A stretch of DNA of 64,000 nucleotides from Undaria pinnatifida (GCA_012845835.1 JABAKD010000003.1:3158212-3222211); one strand, 5' to 3'. Counted from the stretch's first letter, positions 31,858-44,479 are shown. The notes: generated by a model not told the origin, from the sequence alone. Program-made: numbers and translations.

Positions 31858-32143
31858 CAGGGCTTTTCGCGGACAAAAGATATTTCTCGCGGGTGGGATC
31901 GGGTCAGACCGACCTTTCGTGATATTTGAAAACCTCCTGACACGACCGACCTGACCCGACTCGTCGCGTCCCGCGATATTACGGACACCTCCTGATCCGA
32001 CCCGACCCGACCCGACTCGAGCCGCGATATTTTGAAAACCTCCTGACTCGACCCGACCCGACCCGACCCGACTCGAACCGCGAGGTTGATTTACACCTCC
32101 TGAACCGACCCGCGGGTCGGGTGAGGATCCGCGAAAAGCTCTG
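31858..32143. mobile_element. GGGTC-type hAT-like MITE
   Basis: Terminal CAGGGCTTTTCGCGG and CCGCGAAAAGCTCTG are inverted repeats. Inside, four modules of CTCCTGA followed by CCCGACCCGACCCGACTCG alternate with GCGATATT-type spacers. Confidence 0.75.
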
Positions 32144-32144
32144 A

Positions 32145-33480
32145 AATTGGTAGCCTGCCTACATGGTCAAGGTTGCTCGTAGTTGGTGACAACAACAACG
32201 GTTTCAAGCCTTGCCCAGATTACCGTACAACACGCCAGACAACACACCCCCTAGGACGAATCTCCAGGACTATTTTCTCAAAAAACGATGGAAGCACGCA
32301 CACACAACGAAAACCGACGCTCCCGAAAGTTGAGGTCTGACCATAATAGACGCGTCGATCGGCGTTTACACTACAATCATCCCCGTTTGCAGAGAAATCT
32401 TCGAAAATCGTTCGAAGGGGTGTGATGTCTTGCGTGTTATGCAGTAGGTGGTGTTATCGCCGGGCCGACACTGTATGGCGCCCGGCGATGTTTCGGCGAC
32501 CTCGTGGTGATACGTGCTCGCCGGAAGGGGACGTTTCAAGCTGATCCCCCCTCGTGGTGATACGTGCGCCCCAGCAGCGGACGTTTTCAGCTGATCCCCT
32601 TGGCCGCAAGCTCCTCCTTCACCCTGCGTCATTGTCCGAACACGGCCATGGGGTTGGTTGAAGTGTAAAAAACAGCAGTACATCAGCATTAACATCATCA
32701 CCACCATCATCACCACTACCACCATGAACATCAACATAAAAAATCAACATAAAAATCAACATTGTCAGCAGCACTATCAGCAGCAACAGCAGCATGGTCA
32801 AAATGCCGCAATTGCGGCATAAGAGGCACACAAACTATGTCGAACTACAGCATTACAGCTACATGGCGAGGTCACTTGAACAGCGGTAAGAAATTGGTCT
32901 GGGCTGCGGTAATTGCGTAACGAACCCTGTCCCTTATTCACTAAAACCACATTTTTCTAAAAATATCCTTGCATTTACTCCCGCGGGCAGTCCGCTCGCT
33001 GTCACGTTGCCATATTTGGACTCTGGCAATTACCTGTTAACTACCCGTAACCGGCTCAAAGTTTGTGTTTTTGCGCTAATTGGCGTTAAGCACAAGCTAT
33101 TTTGGCACCCATCCGACGTCTCAACTGTACACAGCTTTATCCACCTAGCACAAGGGCTAAACGGCGCTTACCTGGTGAAGTAGTGCCTATCGGGATAACC
33201 GAAGTTAGCGCTACCCCCAGAGGTGGCGGTTTTGTGGTGGATCCCGTTCCATATCACGCTGTTGGAGATACCTGGCTCAAAAAAAGCGAAAACACCAATT
33301 TGACTAGACGTGGGAGGCGTGCTTGCGAAGAGAATTGGCAACGTTTTCTTCCAACGGCACGTATCCGTTTTGGCTGGCTGGACAACTACTGTAGTTGGAA
33401 ATAAAGCGGGACGTTGTATGTGTGCTACCACCGTGGTATGCTAATTTGGAATGGAAGGTAATAACATTTTCCAGGTATCT
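32145..33480. other. Intergenic DNA with ATC/CAG-rich microsatellite
   Basis: A CATCATCACCACCATCATCA-type trinucleotide stretch at about 32686-32790. The frames across it are simple-sequence by-products. No gene recognised. Confidence 0.45.
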
Positions 33481-35330
33481 GTAAATCATTGGAAGTAAAC
33501 CCTTTTTCGAAGTATCTGTACAACCTCACCAACAAACGAAACGTGGAAGGCGTGCTTGCGATCGGGGTTGGTGGAGTGATGAGTTTTCAACAGGATTGGT
33601 GGAATGATGAGCTTCAATCAAAGTTCCCATCACACAGCTCAAGCGTCTTTTTCATTGTTATGCAAAATAAGCAAAGCGAAGACACGCATTTGAAATACCT
33701 AGCCGATTGAAGTAAACGCACGCAGCTAGCAAAAAAAAAAGATTTTCGATGAACCCCCATCTCACAGCCAAGGTGTCTTATTTCGTTCTTATACAAAAAA
33801 AACGAAGCGAACGCGCCATTTCAGAAATACACCTGGCGAATCGAAACATCACACGCAGCTTCCTAATACGAGTTTCGACGATTTTTTCTCTCACGGCTAC
33901 CATGTCTTTTTCGTTTGTATCCAAACAACAAAACGAAGCGAAGACTCACAATTGAGAAAATATATCTGGCCGATCGAAGTATCACACGCAGCTTGCAAAA
34001 AATATTATTTTCGACGACATTCCCGGATCTCACAGCTAAGGCCAACTATTATGGGCTATTTTTAAGCGATTATTTCTGGCGAATATTCTTGTAGTTTCGA
34101 GGTTCCAGAAATAACTGCGTGACAAATAAGGGGCGTCCATTATGGCTCCTGATTTTTGGAAAGTGGTTGTATTTTGAATTGGTAGGTCTTTTTTTCCCGT
34201 TTGTCTTCATTCATTGTTGAATATCTGGCACGTACACTGTCGCCGGCGACGTTAGGTCACCACCGCCTCTGCTGCTGTCGCTGCTGCGGTAGGCTGCTGT
34301 GGTGCTGCTGTGGTGCTGCTGTGGTGCTGCTGTGGCGGTTTAGATGGTGGTGCTGCTGTTGTCGCGTCTGTGTGAGACGAAGCTCTCTCTCGCACACAAC
34401 AAGCCCGGTATGCTGTAGTAGGTGTGTTTGTGATTCTTTGCCGTGGGTGATGAGTGACGTTTATAGCAGACAGATATCATACCAGGTACAGAGTAGGCAG
34501 TGGTGACAGGTGATACTTGGTACCAGGTAGTATCCAAAAGCCAAATAATCTCAGTTCTGACAGGATGGAAGAGCTGTTATTTCTGGGCTCAGAAATCACA
34601 TGATGTGCTGATTTCTGGCCTCGATTATTTCTGAACCTAGAAATAACGATGATTTCTGGTCCCACAATGGACGTTTTTCATTTTTGGCTTCGGAGATCCC
34701 TGTTAAAGAGAGAAACTATCGCTCTTTTTTTTCCATTAATAGTACTTGTAGGTCTAAGGTGTACTTTTCGTTTTTATACAAAACAAAGAGTAAGCGTGGA
34801 CACGAATTTGACGATAAAATTTTCGCTGGCCGATCGAAGTATCACACGCAGCTTCCAAACATGAGTTTTGACGTTTTTCTATCTCGCAGCTAAGGTTGCT
34901 TTTTTCATTTGTACGAAACAGAGCTGAGGTGAAGACAGGCATCGGAGGTACTTGGCCGATCGAAAAGAGAAACATGCCTGGCCGATCGCAGTATCACACG
35001 CAGCTTCCAAATATGAGTTCCGACGTTTTTTCCTCTGTTATCACAGCTAAGGTGTTATTTTCATTTTGCTAAAAAAAAGAAGGCGAAACAAAGATACGCA
35101 TTTGAGAAATAACTTGGCCGATCCTAGTATCACACACAGCTTGCAAACTTCAGTTTCAACGATTATCGACCCGGCAACCGCGTTAGAAAAAAGGAAAATA
35201 GAAAAAAAAGCGAAGACACGAGTAGATTTATGAACAGGCGAGCATAAAAAATCCCAAGGCACGTGTCTAGGGTTCAGCGAGCAAACGAGCATCCAAACGC
35301 AAAGGAGGGCACGTGCTGCATGCAAAGATG
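33480..35330 (+). repeat. About 125-140 bp satellite with CACACGCAGCTT landmark
   Basis: Units carry CGATCGAAGTATCACACGCA, GAGTTTCGACG, TCACAGCTAAGGTG and GAAGACACGCATTTGA. Landmarks lie near 33709, 33845, 33975, 34830, 34980 and 35115. The array is interrupted at about 34055-34675 by a different segment with repeated ATTTCTGG. Isolated units also occur near 56870-56960 and 62725-62810. Confidence 0.75.
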
Positions 35331-35490
35331 AGCCTCGACAGAATTATCGATCTCTCAAGAGTCGAGGCGTCTTTCTAACATAACCAAAATAAAAGCGAAG
35401 ATGCCTTTAGATTTTGTCAATTAATAGAAGACGAGCATATCACGTCGTATCATAGCGATCTGCGCAAGCTTACAGCGTCACAAAATTTCC

Positions 35491-35934
35491 ACACCTGGGA
35501 CAGATCACGATCTAGATCATCCACACATCGGACATATCACGATCTAGATCATCCACACCACGGACATATCACGATCTAGATCATCCACAACTCGGACAGA
35601 TGACAATCTAGATCATCCACACCATGGACAGATGACGATCTAGATCGTCCACACATCGGACAGATGAACGATCTAGATCATCCACACATCTGACAGATGA
35701 CATCTAGATCATCCACACCTTGGACAGATCATGATCTAGACAATCTACAACAGATCCTATAGCTGCCGCTATGAGAAGTTCTGCAGGATCTGTGAATGTA
35801 GAGTACAGATCAAACCTAGTAAACAGGTGCCAGATCATGGAGATCGTACGGCGGGTAGCATGAGCTACACCATACAGATCTTCCCTGAAAATATCTACAT
35901 CACCACGCGGGGATAGATCGTCTGACCGAGGTGT
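35491..35934 (+). repeat. GATC-rich repeat element, copy B with expanded array
   Basis: The left end is expanded into about eight copies of a ~32 bp unit with ACGATCTAGATCATCCACAC and CGGACAGAT. After it comes the conserved core (CAGATCAAACC, GATCGTACGG, GGGGATAGATCG), ending TCTGACCGAGGTG. Confidence 0.75.
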
Positions 35935-35944
35935 CAACGTTACT

Positions 35945-36480
35945 CAAAGCACGAGTAAAAAAGATGAGAAAAAAAATAAGAACATTTAAGAAACATATTA
36001 AAAAAGTAAGAAAAAAATAAGACAGAACAGGAAAAAAAAGAAGAAACACGTCAAGGGAATGATTACGCCGCCTGGAGGGCCGCAAGCGACGTAACCTGTC
36101 GTTAGTTTTACGCGGAAGGATATAGGGTTGACGTTCTTTGATCTTGTAAGAGTGCCCGACATCTGGTATTTATCATCACTGTTGGGGGGCTCGCGCAGAT
36201 AGGTAGGCCCATGCTAAAAAACAAATTGAGAACACGAACAAAACAAAAAAAAAACATTGAAAAACATATCAACAACACATTCAGGAACACGTTAAAAAGC
36301 AAATCATGAACAAAAAACGACACTAACACAAGAACCAAATTAAAAAACAGGCACAGTAAAAAAGAAAGAAAAAAAGACGAAAAATACGAAACGAATTGAG
36401 GAGCAAAACTAAGAGAAAAAAAAAACTCAAAAGAAACTATCGACAGGACAGAAAAAAAAAAGAAAAAAAAACAACCGGCG
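35945..36480. repeat. A-rich, strand-asymmetric low-complexity DNA
   Basis: Mostly AAAAA, AGAAAAAA and AACA on the plus strand. The 166-codon minus-strand frame (Phe/Ser/Leu-rich) follows from the composition. Confidence 0.6.
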
Positions 36481-37645
36481 AAGGATTGCCCGCCACTCCA
36501 CACACCCGTCGTGACGGAAGTGCCGACGGTGAACGTCATCTTCTGCTCGAAACACGCGCAAAGCAGCCCCAGCACTTCCCTCCCTTCGGGGGTGTTCTGC
36601 GATACCAAAACGCAAGGGGGTACAGCAGAGAGCGCGTGTGACCAATTAGGACATGAACTACGAAAGCTTAAGCGTTCTTTTCTAAGGTTGTACTAACGAG
36701 TTTTAGACCAACCTGATGGAAGCAAAATATCTTTGATTCATTATTGTACTATAGATACTGCTAGCCTGGGCCCAAATAGAAGCCTCATGTACGTTGGCGT
36801 ATACTTAGGAAACATCGCTTATGTTTAGACCCAGACTGGTTGGCGACAATACGCAGGGCGGTGATCGGGGGGGGGGGGGGGCAACGCTACCCCCGAGCAG
36901 AACCTCTACCCTAACCCTAACGGGTATAGGGTCACCCGTGCTTGGATGCTGTGGCTAAGTCATCACACGCTAGAGGCGCAGCAGAAGTTTCTGAGATTCT
37001 GAACATGAGGTGTCAAATGTCTCACCCGAAACACGACTTCGAAGCCATTCGTTCGCACCACATGTCGGCGGCTGATGATATACTTTTTTTCACGAAAAAA
37101 AGAACGGTTGTCATATTATACCCTATTCAGATCTAAACACTGCAATTAGAACAGCAGTACATTCTATCTCACACTAGTTTCAGCAAATTGTTCCCAGACG
37201 CTTGCTACGACAGAGGCATAGGGTATACCTTTTTTTGGCTGAAAAATGTTCCGAATGACGGGGCTCCTTGACGCCTGTACAACTGGAAACCCTTTTTGAG
37301 GACATATTTACTTGAATTTAGTATAGGGAGGGATTTGGTTGGCTCTAAACCTATTAATACAATCGTCGGAATAACATATTGTTTCGCAAAATATATGTTT
37401 TTTATATACCTATGCCGTGGGACTACTCATCGAGTTGGACTTCTTCCATTATCCTAACAAGCAGTTTTTGCCTGAGAGGGGTGTAGAGCTCATCAGGTTA
37501 TGAGCCTCAGAAAAAAACGTCACATGAACCTATACCTATACGTAGCATGCCCCTCCATAAACATCGATGGAGTCCGAAAGGGGGCATGAACCGTCCCGCG
37601 TAGGCAAAACACAGGAGGCCAAGGCGTATGCTACGACAGAGGTAG
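36480..37645. other. Unassigned DNA with a mini-MITE
   Basis: Includes a CCTTAACCCC mini-MITE in reverse at 37261-37350 (CCTGTACAACTGGAAACCC, AGTATAGGGAGGG). A CCTAACCCTAACGGG stretch at 36909 is only two telomere-like units. Short frames are unrecognised. Confidence 0.45.
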
Positions 37646-37790
37646 GCATAACGTGGAGTACAAATCCAACCCCGGAAAGAGGTTCCAGATAATGCAGGTC
37701 GTACGGCTCCCGCTGGGCAACATGAGCTAGACCATACAGATATTCCATGAAACACGTAGATCATCAGGTGAGGATCGATGATCTGTCTAT
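37645..37790 (+). repeat. GATC-rich repeat element, partial copy
   Basis: Only the right part is present: GTCGTACGGCTCCCGCTGGG, CATACAGAT and GATGATCTGTCTA. Confidence 0.55.
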
Positions 37791-37799
37791 TTATGAAAG

Positions 37800-38640
37800 T
37801 TACTCAAAATGTCACGATTCACGAAAGTATATGTCACATTTTGTTCCATCACGATTCCTGTTTCTTTTTCTTTTTTGTTAGTTGGGAATGAAGCTTTATT
37901 TACCGGCAAGTATGCGACGCGGGACGTGCCGCGGTAGGCCTGGCCAGGGTTAGGGTGATGCCGGCTCTGGATGCCGCCGAGAAAGTTGTAGTTAATGACG
38001 ATCGTGCCGACCGTCTCGTATCCCGACAATGGCTTTGCGCCGGGAGCGCGCGTACTGAATGTCATCGTTCCATCGGGCTGGGTACCTAGCAGACACCGAC
38101 AAAGAGAAGGGAGCGTTTGAGCGGGATAGCGGGGTATGCTCATTGGGAGCGAGGAGGATAAAAAAAGACAGCGGTGGTTGAGTTGGGAGGCAGGAGGATG
38201 AAAAAAAAGCGCCATCTACTATACGAGTACTAGTGGCGGTGTTGCATTTGGCGGGGAGGGGGGGGGCACGAAAGGGGGAGCATGCGGATTGGAGGGTTGA
38301 TTCCTGGAAACAACACACACGGAAAGGAGGAGGAGATTTTCCGAGGGGCCTAGCGACACCGACACAAAGGGTGCGGAGGGGTACATACACCATCGAGTAC
38401 GGGGGGCCCTTGGGACTACAGACTCTCAATTACGACATTGGAGCGAGGGCCACGGAAAACTTTCCGCAGAAAATTCTCCGCAGCCAGCCGGGGAGGGCGC
38501 ACATGCTCGAGCACGAGAGGCCCGTCGGATGACTTGTCTCCTAACCGCGACAAGAGAGAGAGGCGCGGGAAAAATCGCGTAATATATATCACACCCTGGA
38601 CAATGTACAATAGTCCAATAGTCTATTAATAGTTTCCTAT
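37800..38640. other. Intergenic DNA, nothing recognised
   Basis: G-rich stretches near 38255-38345. Open frames overlap on both strands without domains. Confidence 0.4.
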
Positions 38641-38924
38641 TGCAATTGACTGTCTGTTGTGGTCCCTAGTTCCAATTAATTGAAACCCATCGAGCTCTGT
38701 TGCACCGACAATTTCAATTAATAGACGCCCACCAGGTCCTGTTGTTTAGACAAATTCAATTAACACACGCCAATATATATCAACGGTTGAAGCAGCTGCT
38801 ATTAATACTTACCCCCGGAACTCGATTGCTGAACCCGTAGTCTGCTGTCATGTACTACCCCATTCTATTGTACAGGCAATAGTCTACTGCAGCATATTGG
38901 AGATGACAATTATCTACGTAGACA

Positions 38925-39260
38925 ACTCCATTTAATAGACAACTTTGTGAATAAATTATCCAGGCACTTCCATTTAATAGACAGCTTTGTAAATCAATTA
39001 TCCAGGCAATTCTATTTAATAGACAACTTTGTAAATCAATTATCCAGGCAATTCTATTTAATAGACAACTTTGTAAATCAATTATCCAGGCAATTCCATT
39101 TAATAGACAACTTTGTAAATCAATTATCCAGGCAATTCCATTTAATAGACAACTTTATAAATCAATTATCCAGGCAATAAATCAATTATCCAGCCAATTC
39201 CATTTAATAGACAACTTCGTAAATCAATTATCCAGGCAATTCCAACTAATAGACAACACC
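38925..39260 (+). repeat. 42 bp minisatellite (AATT-rich), block 1
   Basis: About seven to eight units of AATTATCCAGGCAATTCCAT plus TTAATAGACAACTTTGTAAA. The 42 bp period keeps the frame open and yields a 14-residue peptide repeat (RQFxLIDNFVNQLS). No start context or neighbours suggest a gene. Confidence 0.85.
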
Positions 39261-39599
39261 CCAGTTCAATTGTGGCCACAATAGCCTATTATAATTAAAA
39301 ATAGGAATCGTCCACGTAATAAAAACATTCATATTATTTTTCTTGTTTTTCATATTACACGTAGTACCTTATCTTATTTTTTTTAATTCCTTTTCTTTTC
39401 TTTTCTATATATCATATACTTCGGAGTATAAGCTAATTAACAGCAGCAGTAGTTATAGAAGACTGATATGGTGTCTTGTATGTCGCCAATACATATCGTA
39501 CAATAAGGGAGCACAGAGTGGACAGTGAGAACAATTGCATCGACAGGTAGGAACATAAACCGTTAGTAGACAGCTACTCGTACTCGTAGACTAGTCTAT

Positions 39600-40480
39600 T
39601 TTAGTCCAGGGTGTTATTTATAAACCCCATAGTCCGGGACTAGCATAACGGGTACGTATGACAGGCCGTTTCTGCTTATGCCTTGGACAATGGACATCGC
39701 AATAGCCTATTGCACCTACAATAGACCCCCCGAGAAGTCTATTAATTGGAATTACTTGGACAATTGATTCGTAACAAAGCATTGCAATTCGAAATGCAAA
39801 CGCAAGACACATTGTTGGTCCCGACTAAAATTGAATTAGAGGATTGTCAATTCACTGGAATATTCTCCCGCAACTTTTATGTGCAGGAGACTCCAATACT
39901 CTATTGCTTCTTCAATAGGATCGGGAAGTTACCCACAATAGAGTATTGCCTTTTCAGCATATCGTCCGATTACATGGAATTGGTTCGAACAATAGGTTTT
40001 TGCTTTGATATTCCAATTGAAAATTGTTTCAACAACTTGTTTCTGATCTTGCTTATTATAGGAATTGTTCTGTTGATAGGTTTCTGTCCTGCCCTTTCAA
40101 TTGTACTTGATTGAACATTTTGTTTGCGGTCTGGTCTATTAATAGAAATGGTTCGCACAATAGGTTGATGCTCTGGTTTTCCAATCGAAATTGATTCAAC
40201 GTTTGTTTCTGGTCTTGCCTATCAATAGGAATGGTTCGGGTAGGTTTCAGTCCTGACCTTCCCATTGCAGTTGTTTCAACTAATTGGTTCGTGTTTTGTC
40301 TGTTAATGGAAAAGGTTTACACAATAGGTTCATGCTGTCATCATCCAATTGAAATTGTTTAAAAAAATTGTTTCTGGTCTTGCCTGTTAATAGGAATAGG
40401 TCGGTCGATAGGTTTCTGTCCTGGCTTCTTTTCAATTGCATCGTTGTGAGACCTTTCATATATAGACATTTGTCCTGACC
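39600..40480 (-). repeat. AATT-rich minisatellite, block 2, inverted
   Basis: Degenerate units of TTTCTGGTCTTGCCTATTAA, TAGGAATGGTTCG and ATTGAAATTGTTTCAAC. The TATTAATAGGAATTG part is the reverse complement of the CAATTCC(G/A)ATTAATAGACA part of block 3, so this block runs opposite to its neighbours. Confidence 0.65.
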
Positions 40481-40484
40481 TTCC

Positions 40485-41095
40485 AAATTCAATTGTGGCC
40501 GCAATTCCGATTAATAGACAGCCCCCAACGTCAATTTGTGGGCGCAATTCTGATTAATAGACAGTAACCGAAATCATTGGAAGCTGCAATTCCGATTATT
40601 AGGCAGCAGCCCAAGTCAATTGTAGCCGCAATTCCGAGTAATAGACAACACACCCAAAATCATTTTTTGCCGCAATTCCAATTAATAGACAGCAGCCCAA
40701 ACCAATTGTGGGCCGCAATTATAATAATTAGACAGCACCCGAAATCAATTGTGACCGCAATTCCGATTAATAGACAGCACCCGAAATCAATTGTAGACGC
40801 AATTCCGATTGGTGGACAGCACCCAAAATCAATTGTAGCCGCAATTTCAAATAATTGACAGCACCCCGATCAAATGTATCCCCAATTCCAATTGATAGAC
40901 AGCAGCCCAAATCGATTGTAGCCGCGATTCCAATTAACAGACAGCACCCCAGATCAATTGCGGCCCCAATTCCAATTGACAGACAGCACCCCAAATCAAT
41001 CGTGGCCCCAATTCCAATTAACAGACATCACCCCAAATCAATTTTGGCCCCAATTCCAATTAATAGACAGCACCCCATATCACTTGTGGTCACAA
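40485..41095 (+). repeat. ~41 bp minisatellite, block 3
   Basis: About 14 units of GCAATTCCGATTAATAGACA followed by GCACCCAAAATCAATTGTGG. GC-poor and mostly in register; open frames with a DRQHPKSIVAAIPI-type repeat follow from it. Confidence 0.85.
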
Positions 41096-41099
41096 TACA

Positions 41100-42500
41100 A
41101 AGTTCCCTTCCGGGAAGTGCCTGACGGAGTGGCGCAAGAACGAAATCCAAGCATCCAACACCTGACTGCCTGTGGGCAATAATTTTATACAATAACATAT
41201 ACTCGGTGGCAGTGAACACTATCTTCTTGTCCGCAGCTCGAGAAGCAGAGTGTGGGGAGGCGCCCTCCCGGCGACGGTTCGCTCTCTCCCCGTCGTGTGT
41301 GGAGAACCGTAAAGAAGTGGTGATCCCCATCAGTACGTGTTCAGCACGAGGACTCGCACGATGAGGACTTTTTTGTACGGGCGACTCTTATTACGTATGA
41401 ATAAAATTTGAAAGTTTGCGTGGTGAAAAATAAGCGGACGGAAGGTGGATTTTCAACCGGCAAAGAAAAAAAAAACAGCAGTTGTTCCGTGCGCGGTCTT
41501 TCTATCGTGGTTGGTTTTGATGCTTTTTTTCTTTGTTTCGTGCGGGAATCAGCAACTTCAGAACAGGTACTCTTCTTGTCTTGCTGAGCCAGATATTGAA
41601 GCGCACGACGAGTGATCCACGCCAGGATGGACAATCATCCCCCTTCACCACACCAGCTCGTCGCAGAAAGTGCAAAATGACAATAACCATTGATACAAAA
41701 GTCTTAAATCCAAACGGCCCTAATATTTTCGTCCAGAATGGCGATGCCGCCCACAGCAGCAGCAAAATACAGGAAATCGATTACATATACGAAGCAGGCC
41801 CCGAAAAATTCAACTGGCAACAGCAGTACGGCGCAGATGGATGTGCCACACACGCACGGTGTCACCTGCTGGTGGTGCTGTGCTAGGCGGCATTTTTTTT
41901 TACGTTGTTGTGCTCTCTGCGTGTTGGCTGTGCTCATGGCTGGCTGTGTTCATGAGAGGGCAAAAAACAGACCGAAGAATGTTTCCACTGGGCCTGGTAC
42001 GCGCCCATAGGGTATATGCTACCATAAGAAAAGGTATACCCTTTATGCGCGTGCACGATGCTGGATGTTGCGGAAACCCGGGGATTTGCCTCATCCATGC
42101 CCAAGGTCAAAAAAGTTTAAAAGGCTTGCCACGCGCGACACACTGCACGGGTCGCGCCCAAACCTCCAGCAACGTCACCCCAACAGTCAAATTGTGCCCA
42201 CCCCCCCTTACATTTCGGACAAAGGTGCGAGCACGAAGAGATGTGTCCGCAAAAAAAAAAAAAATGACAACTATATTCCGCGCAGAAAACTATCTATTTT
42301 TTCGCAGAAAAATCTCACCAATCAGCGCGGCATACATGGTGGAACACGTCGGACATTTGGGCCCCATAGCTCTGAATGTCCTCAGAATGCACTCTCGGTG
42401 CATGTAATGCCCCTGGCATTTCGAAAGCAGCAGGGCAGGTTCATTCGCGCTAAACCCGTCCAGACACACTGCCGGTCGAGAGCACAGGCGGGTGGGGTGG
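41100..42500. other. Unassigned DNA
   Basis: A 117-codon frame at 41533-41886 (containing an ATG at 41678) has balanced composition (MTITIDTKVLNPNGPN) but no partner, no domain and overlapping frames on both strands; I do not call it a gene. Confidence 0.35.
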
Positions 42501-42535
42501 CGAAGGGGGGCGGGCGGGGGGGCGAAGGGGGCGGG

Positions 42536-42790
42536 CGCGGGGGGGGGGGGGGGTACTTATTTCATATCTGGCCGTAGTCCTGTCATCATAAACCCCTCGC
42601 AAACCTATAATTCCGGGACGGGGCACGTCGAGCTTTCGCCGTCCAGGCAGACACTCGTTGCACCAAGCTCGAAGCGACGTGAGGTGTTCGGCGCGTCGCA
42701 TGAAGAGTTAGCCGTACCTTGGTAAGAACCGGTTTGTGACGCGGACTTCCTCAGCTTGTGCGTATTTGCATTCGGATGACAGCTTCGACT
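42536..42790 (+). repeat. Poly-G-headed dispersed repeat, copy 3
   Basis: A G16 run, then TACTTATTTCATATCTGGCC, TCGCCGTCCAGGCAGACA, CACCAAGCTCGAAGCGACGT and GGATGACAGCTTCGAC. Confidence 0.7.
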
Positions 42791-42966
42791 TAGTTTTTTT
42801 TTGTTAAAAGTGATCACTTCCAGAGACAGCGAACGGAGGGGGGGGGGGGGAAATCGCGCGCGTCTGAGCGCGCTCGACACCACCTGTTTCTCGCCTCCGC
42901 TGTCGCTGGGGAAACAATTACTCGTGAACAACTTCACGCTGGTATTGGGCCACCTTTTGGTCTCAC

Positions 42967-43015
42967 CAGCACACGACTCATCCGCCGCGACCATGGCGGT
43001 GCGGTTCTGGGCGAC
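42967..43015 (-). pseudogene. Exon-end fragment related to 44113-44364
   Basis: On the minus strand it reads QNRTAMVAADESCAG and ends at a GCTG|GTGAGA-like donor, parallel to KNCTATVAADETCAG with the same donor at 44113. Upstream similarity is lost within about 50 bases, so it is a truncated duplicate. Confidence 0.45.
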
Positions 43016-43686
43016 TTATATTTACGTAAGTGTTACTCTGGACCCTCTTCTCATCCTCCGGCGGATGGCGGGGGAAAAAAGCGTAGCCACTTGAGAGCCC
43101 CCACTCCACTCCCGATAATGATTTTCTAAGTAATTTATCCCCAAAAAAGCGTTTCCAGATAAAAAAAGAGGCTTAAGGTCACCTCTCTTGCACGTATTAT
43201 TTTCATACATGGTGGTGTGTCGATTTAACTCTGTTGTATTCGCAAATCCAGCGCAAGCTTGCGCATCCTTCACTTCCCGCGGGCGAAACGTTCACCAGCT
43301 GTTGGCGCCCCCTCCCTTTCCCTCGGTCAGTCCCGGTTGAAAGTAAAAGAAGCTACCCCTGTCCCCTATACTAGCGCCGCCTGACCAACGAGCTGTGATA
43401 GGGGCATACACCGTTTCGGTATTTTTAAGGCGTCCTCACTTCGAAACCTCTGCACTTCATCCATAAACAGACTTATAGATTAAAGCTACAAATGTGCAAA
43501 CCGATGAACAATCAACCCCATGGCCTACGAGAAAGCATACAAAAAAAACACACACACACAAATGCAAAAAACAAAAAAACGACAACCCGACGAACTTGGG
43601 GTAAGCAGCGCCCCCGCCACTCGGAAAAAACACAACGCTAAAAAAAGGCTACCAGGCACCAGGTAAACTCTACGGTGACACGCATC

Positions 43687-43778
43687 TTAAACGCCTTTAC
43701 AGCCAGAAACCCGTTTTTTTGGGACAAATGACTTGGAGTTAGATTAGGGAGGGGTCTTAGGGCTCTGAAGGGGTTAAG
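43687..43778 (-). mobile_element. CCTTAACCCC mini-MITE, reverse copy
   Basis: AAACGCCTTTACAGCCAGAA, TTAGATTAGGGAGGGG and GGCTCTGAAGGGGTTAAG match the family in reverse. Confidence 0.65.
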
Positions 43779-43866
43779 CCCTCTCATCGTATTCCAACGA
43801 TTTTAGTTCCTGATTTTTTTAGGAGCCCGATCAACCAAATGTATTTAGGCCAAAACGAAAAAAATC

Positions 43867-44069
43867 CAGGGCCTTTCATGGGTCGGATCATGGGTCGCGG
43901 GCCACGGATCGGATCGGGGTGACCTGGACCGACCCGTGACATGTGGACACCTCCTGACCCGACCCGTGAGAGTTCGACACCTCCTGACCCGTCCCGGCTC
44001 GACCCGTGGCGTTTTAAAATACCTACTGACCCGACCCGCGGGCCGGGTCATGACCCGTGGAAAGCCTTG
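43867..44069. mobile_element. GGGTC-type hAT-like MITE
   Basis: Terminal CAGGGCCTTTCATGGGTC and GACCCGTGGAAAGCCTTG. The interior has CACCTCCTGACCCGACCCG modules at about 20-60 bp spacing. It lies directly next to the exon-like fragment at 44113-44364, and its edge sequence is similar to the flanks (AAAAAT on both sides). Confidence 0.7.
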
Positions 44070-44112
44070 CCAAAAATGCTATCCCTATCCCCTTTCGAGA
44101 AACGCCTCTCAC

Positions 44113-44364
44113 CAGCGCACGTCTCGTCTGCCGCGACCGTAGCGGTGCAGTTCTTGGCAGCATCCACCAGTCGTTTGAACTCCCTTTCCCTCGAACCACT
44201 GGCGCTCTGCGAACTCTGCGAAGCCTGTTGTACCGATTGTGCCGACAGTACTGCCTGAGACGGCCGCAACCGTCCTCCGCTTCCTCCTCCGCCGCCCGCC
44301 GCAGCCGCTGCCGACGCCGCCCCCATCGCCGTTGTCCCTACTGTTGCGGGGGACCCGTTGGCAC
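44113..44364 (-). CDS. Exon-like minus-strand segment, Ala/Gly-rich, unknown function
   Basis: On the minus strand, a 252-base open block lies between an acceptor-like CATCAG and a donor-like GCTG|GTGAGA. It begins GANGSPATVGTTAMGAASAA, then a Gly5 run, SQAVLSAQSVQQASQSSQS, and ends FKRLVDAAKNCTATVAADET and CAG. The beginning recurs at about 45584 (GANGSPGVGAAAAS) and the end at 42967-43015, both on the same strand and keeping the splice-like borders. That conservation is the only support for coding; the start, other exons and function are unknown. A GGGTC-type MITE lies immediately downstream. It could equally be a duplicated fragment of a dead gene. Confidence 0.35.
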
Positions 44365-44479
44365 CTGATGAACGGACGAACGAGCAATGAAAAAACGAGA
44401 ACAAACTCTTCCATCGGACTTGGTTCGTTCCGGCACGCATTTGACTGTGTTTGCGATACATGACGACAAAAAAATAACA

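Noticed and set aside
36905-36920. Telomere-like CCTAACCCTAAC (also 63914-63931)
   Set aside because: Only two or three units; too short to claim an interstitial telomere.
38925-41095. CRISPR-like array of regular repeats
   Set aside because: Repeats are head-to-tail with no unique spacers, they are degenerate, the genome is eukaryotic, and no cas genes are present.
41533-41886. 117-codon frame with balanced composition
   Set aside because: No domain, no paralogue in the window, overlapping open frames on both strands and no convincing splice or start context.
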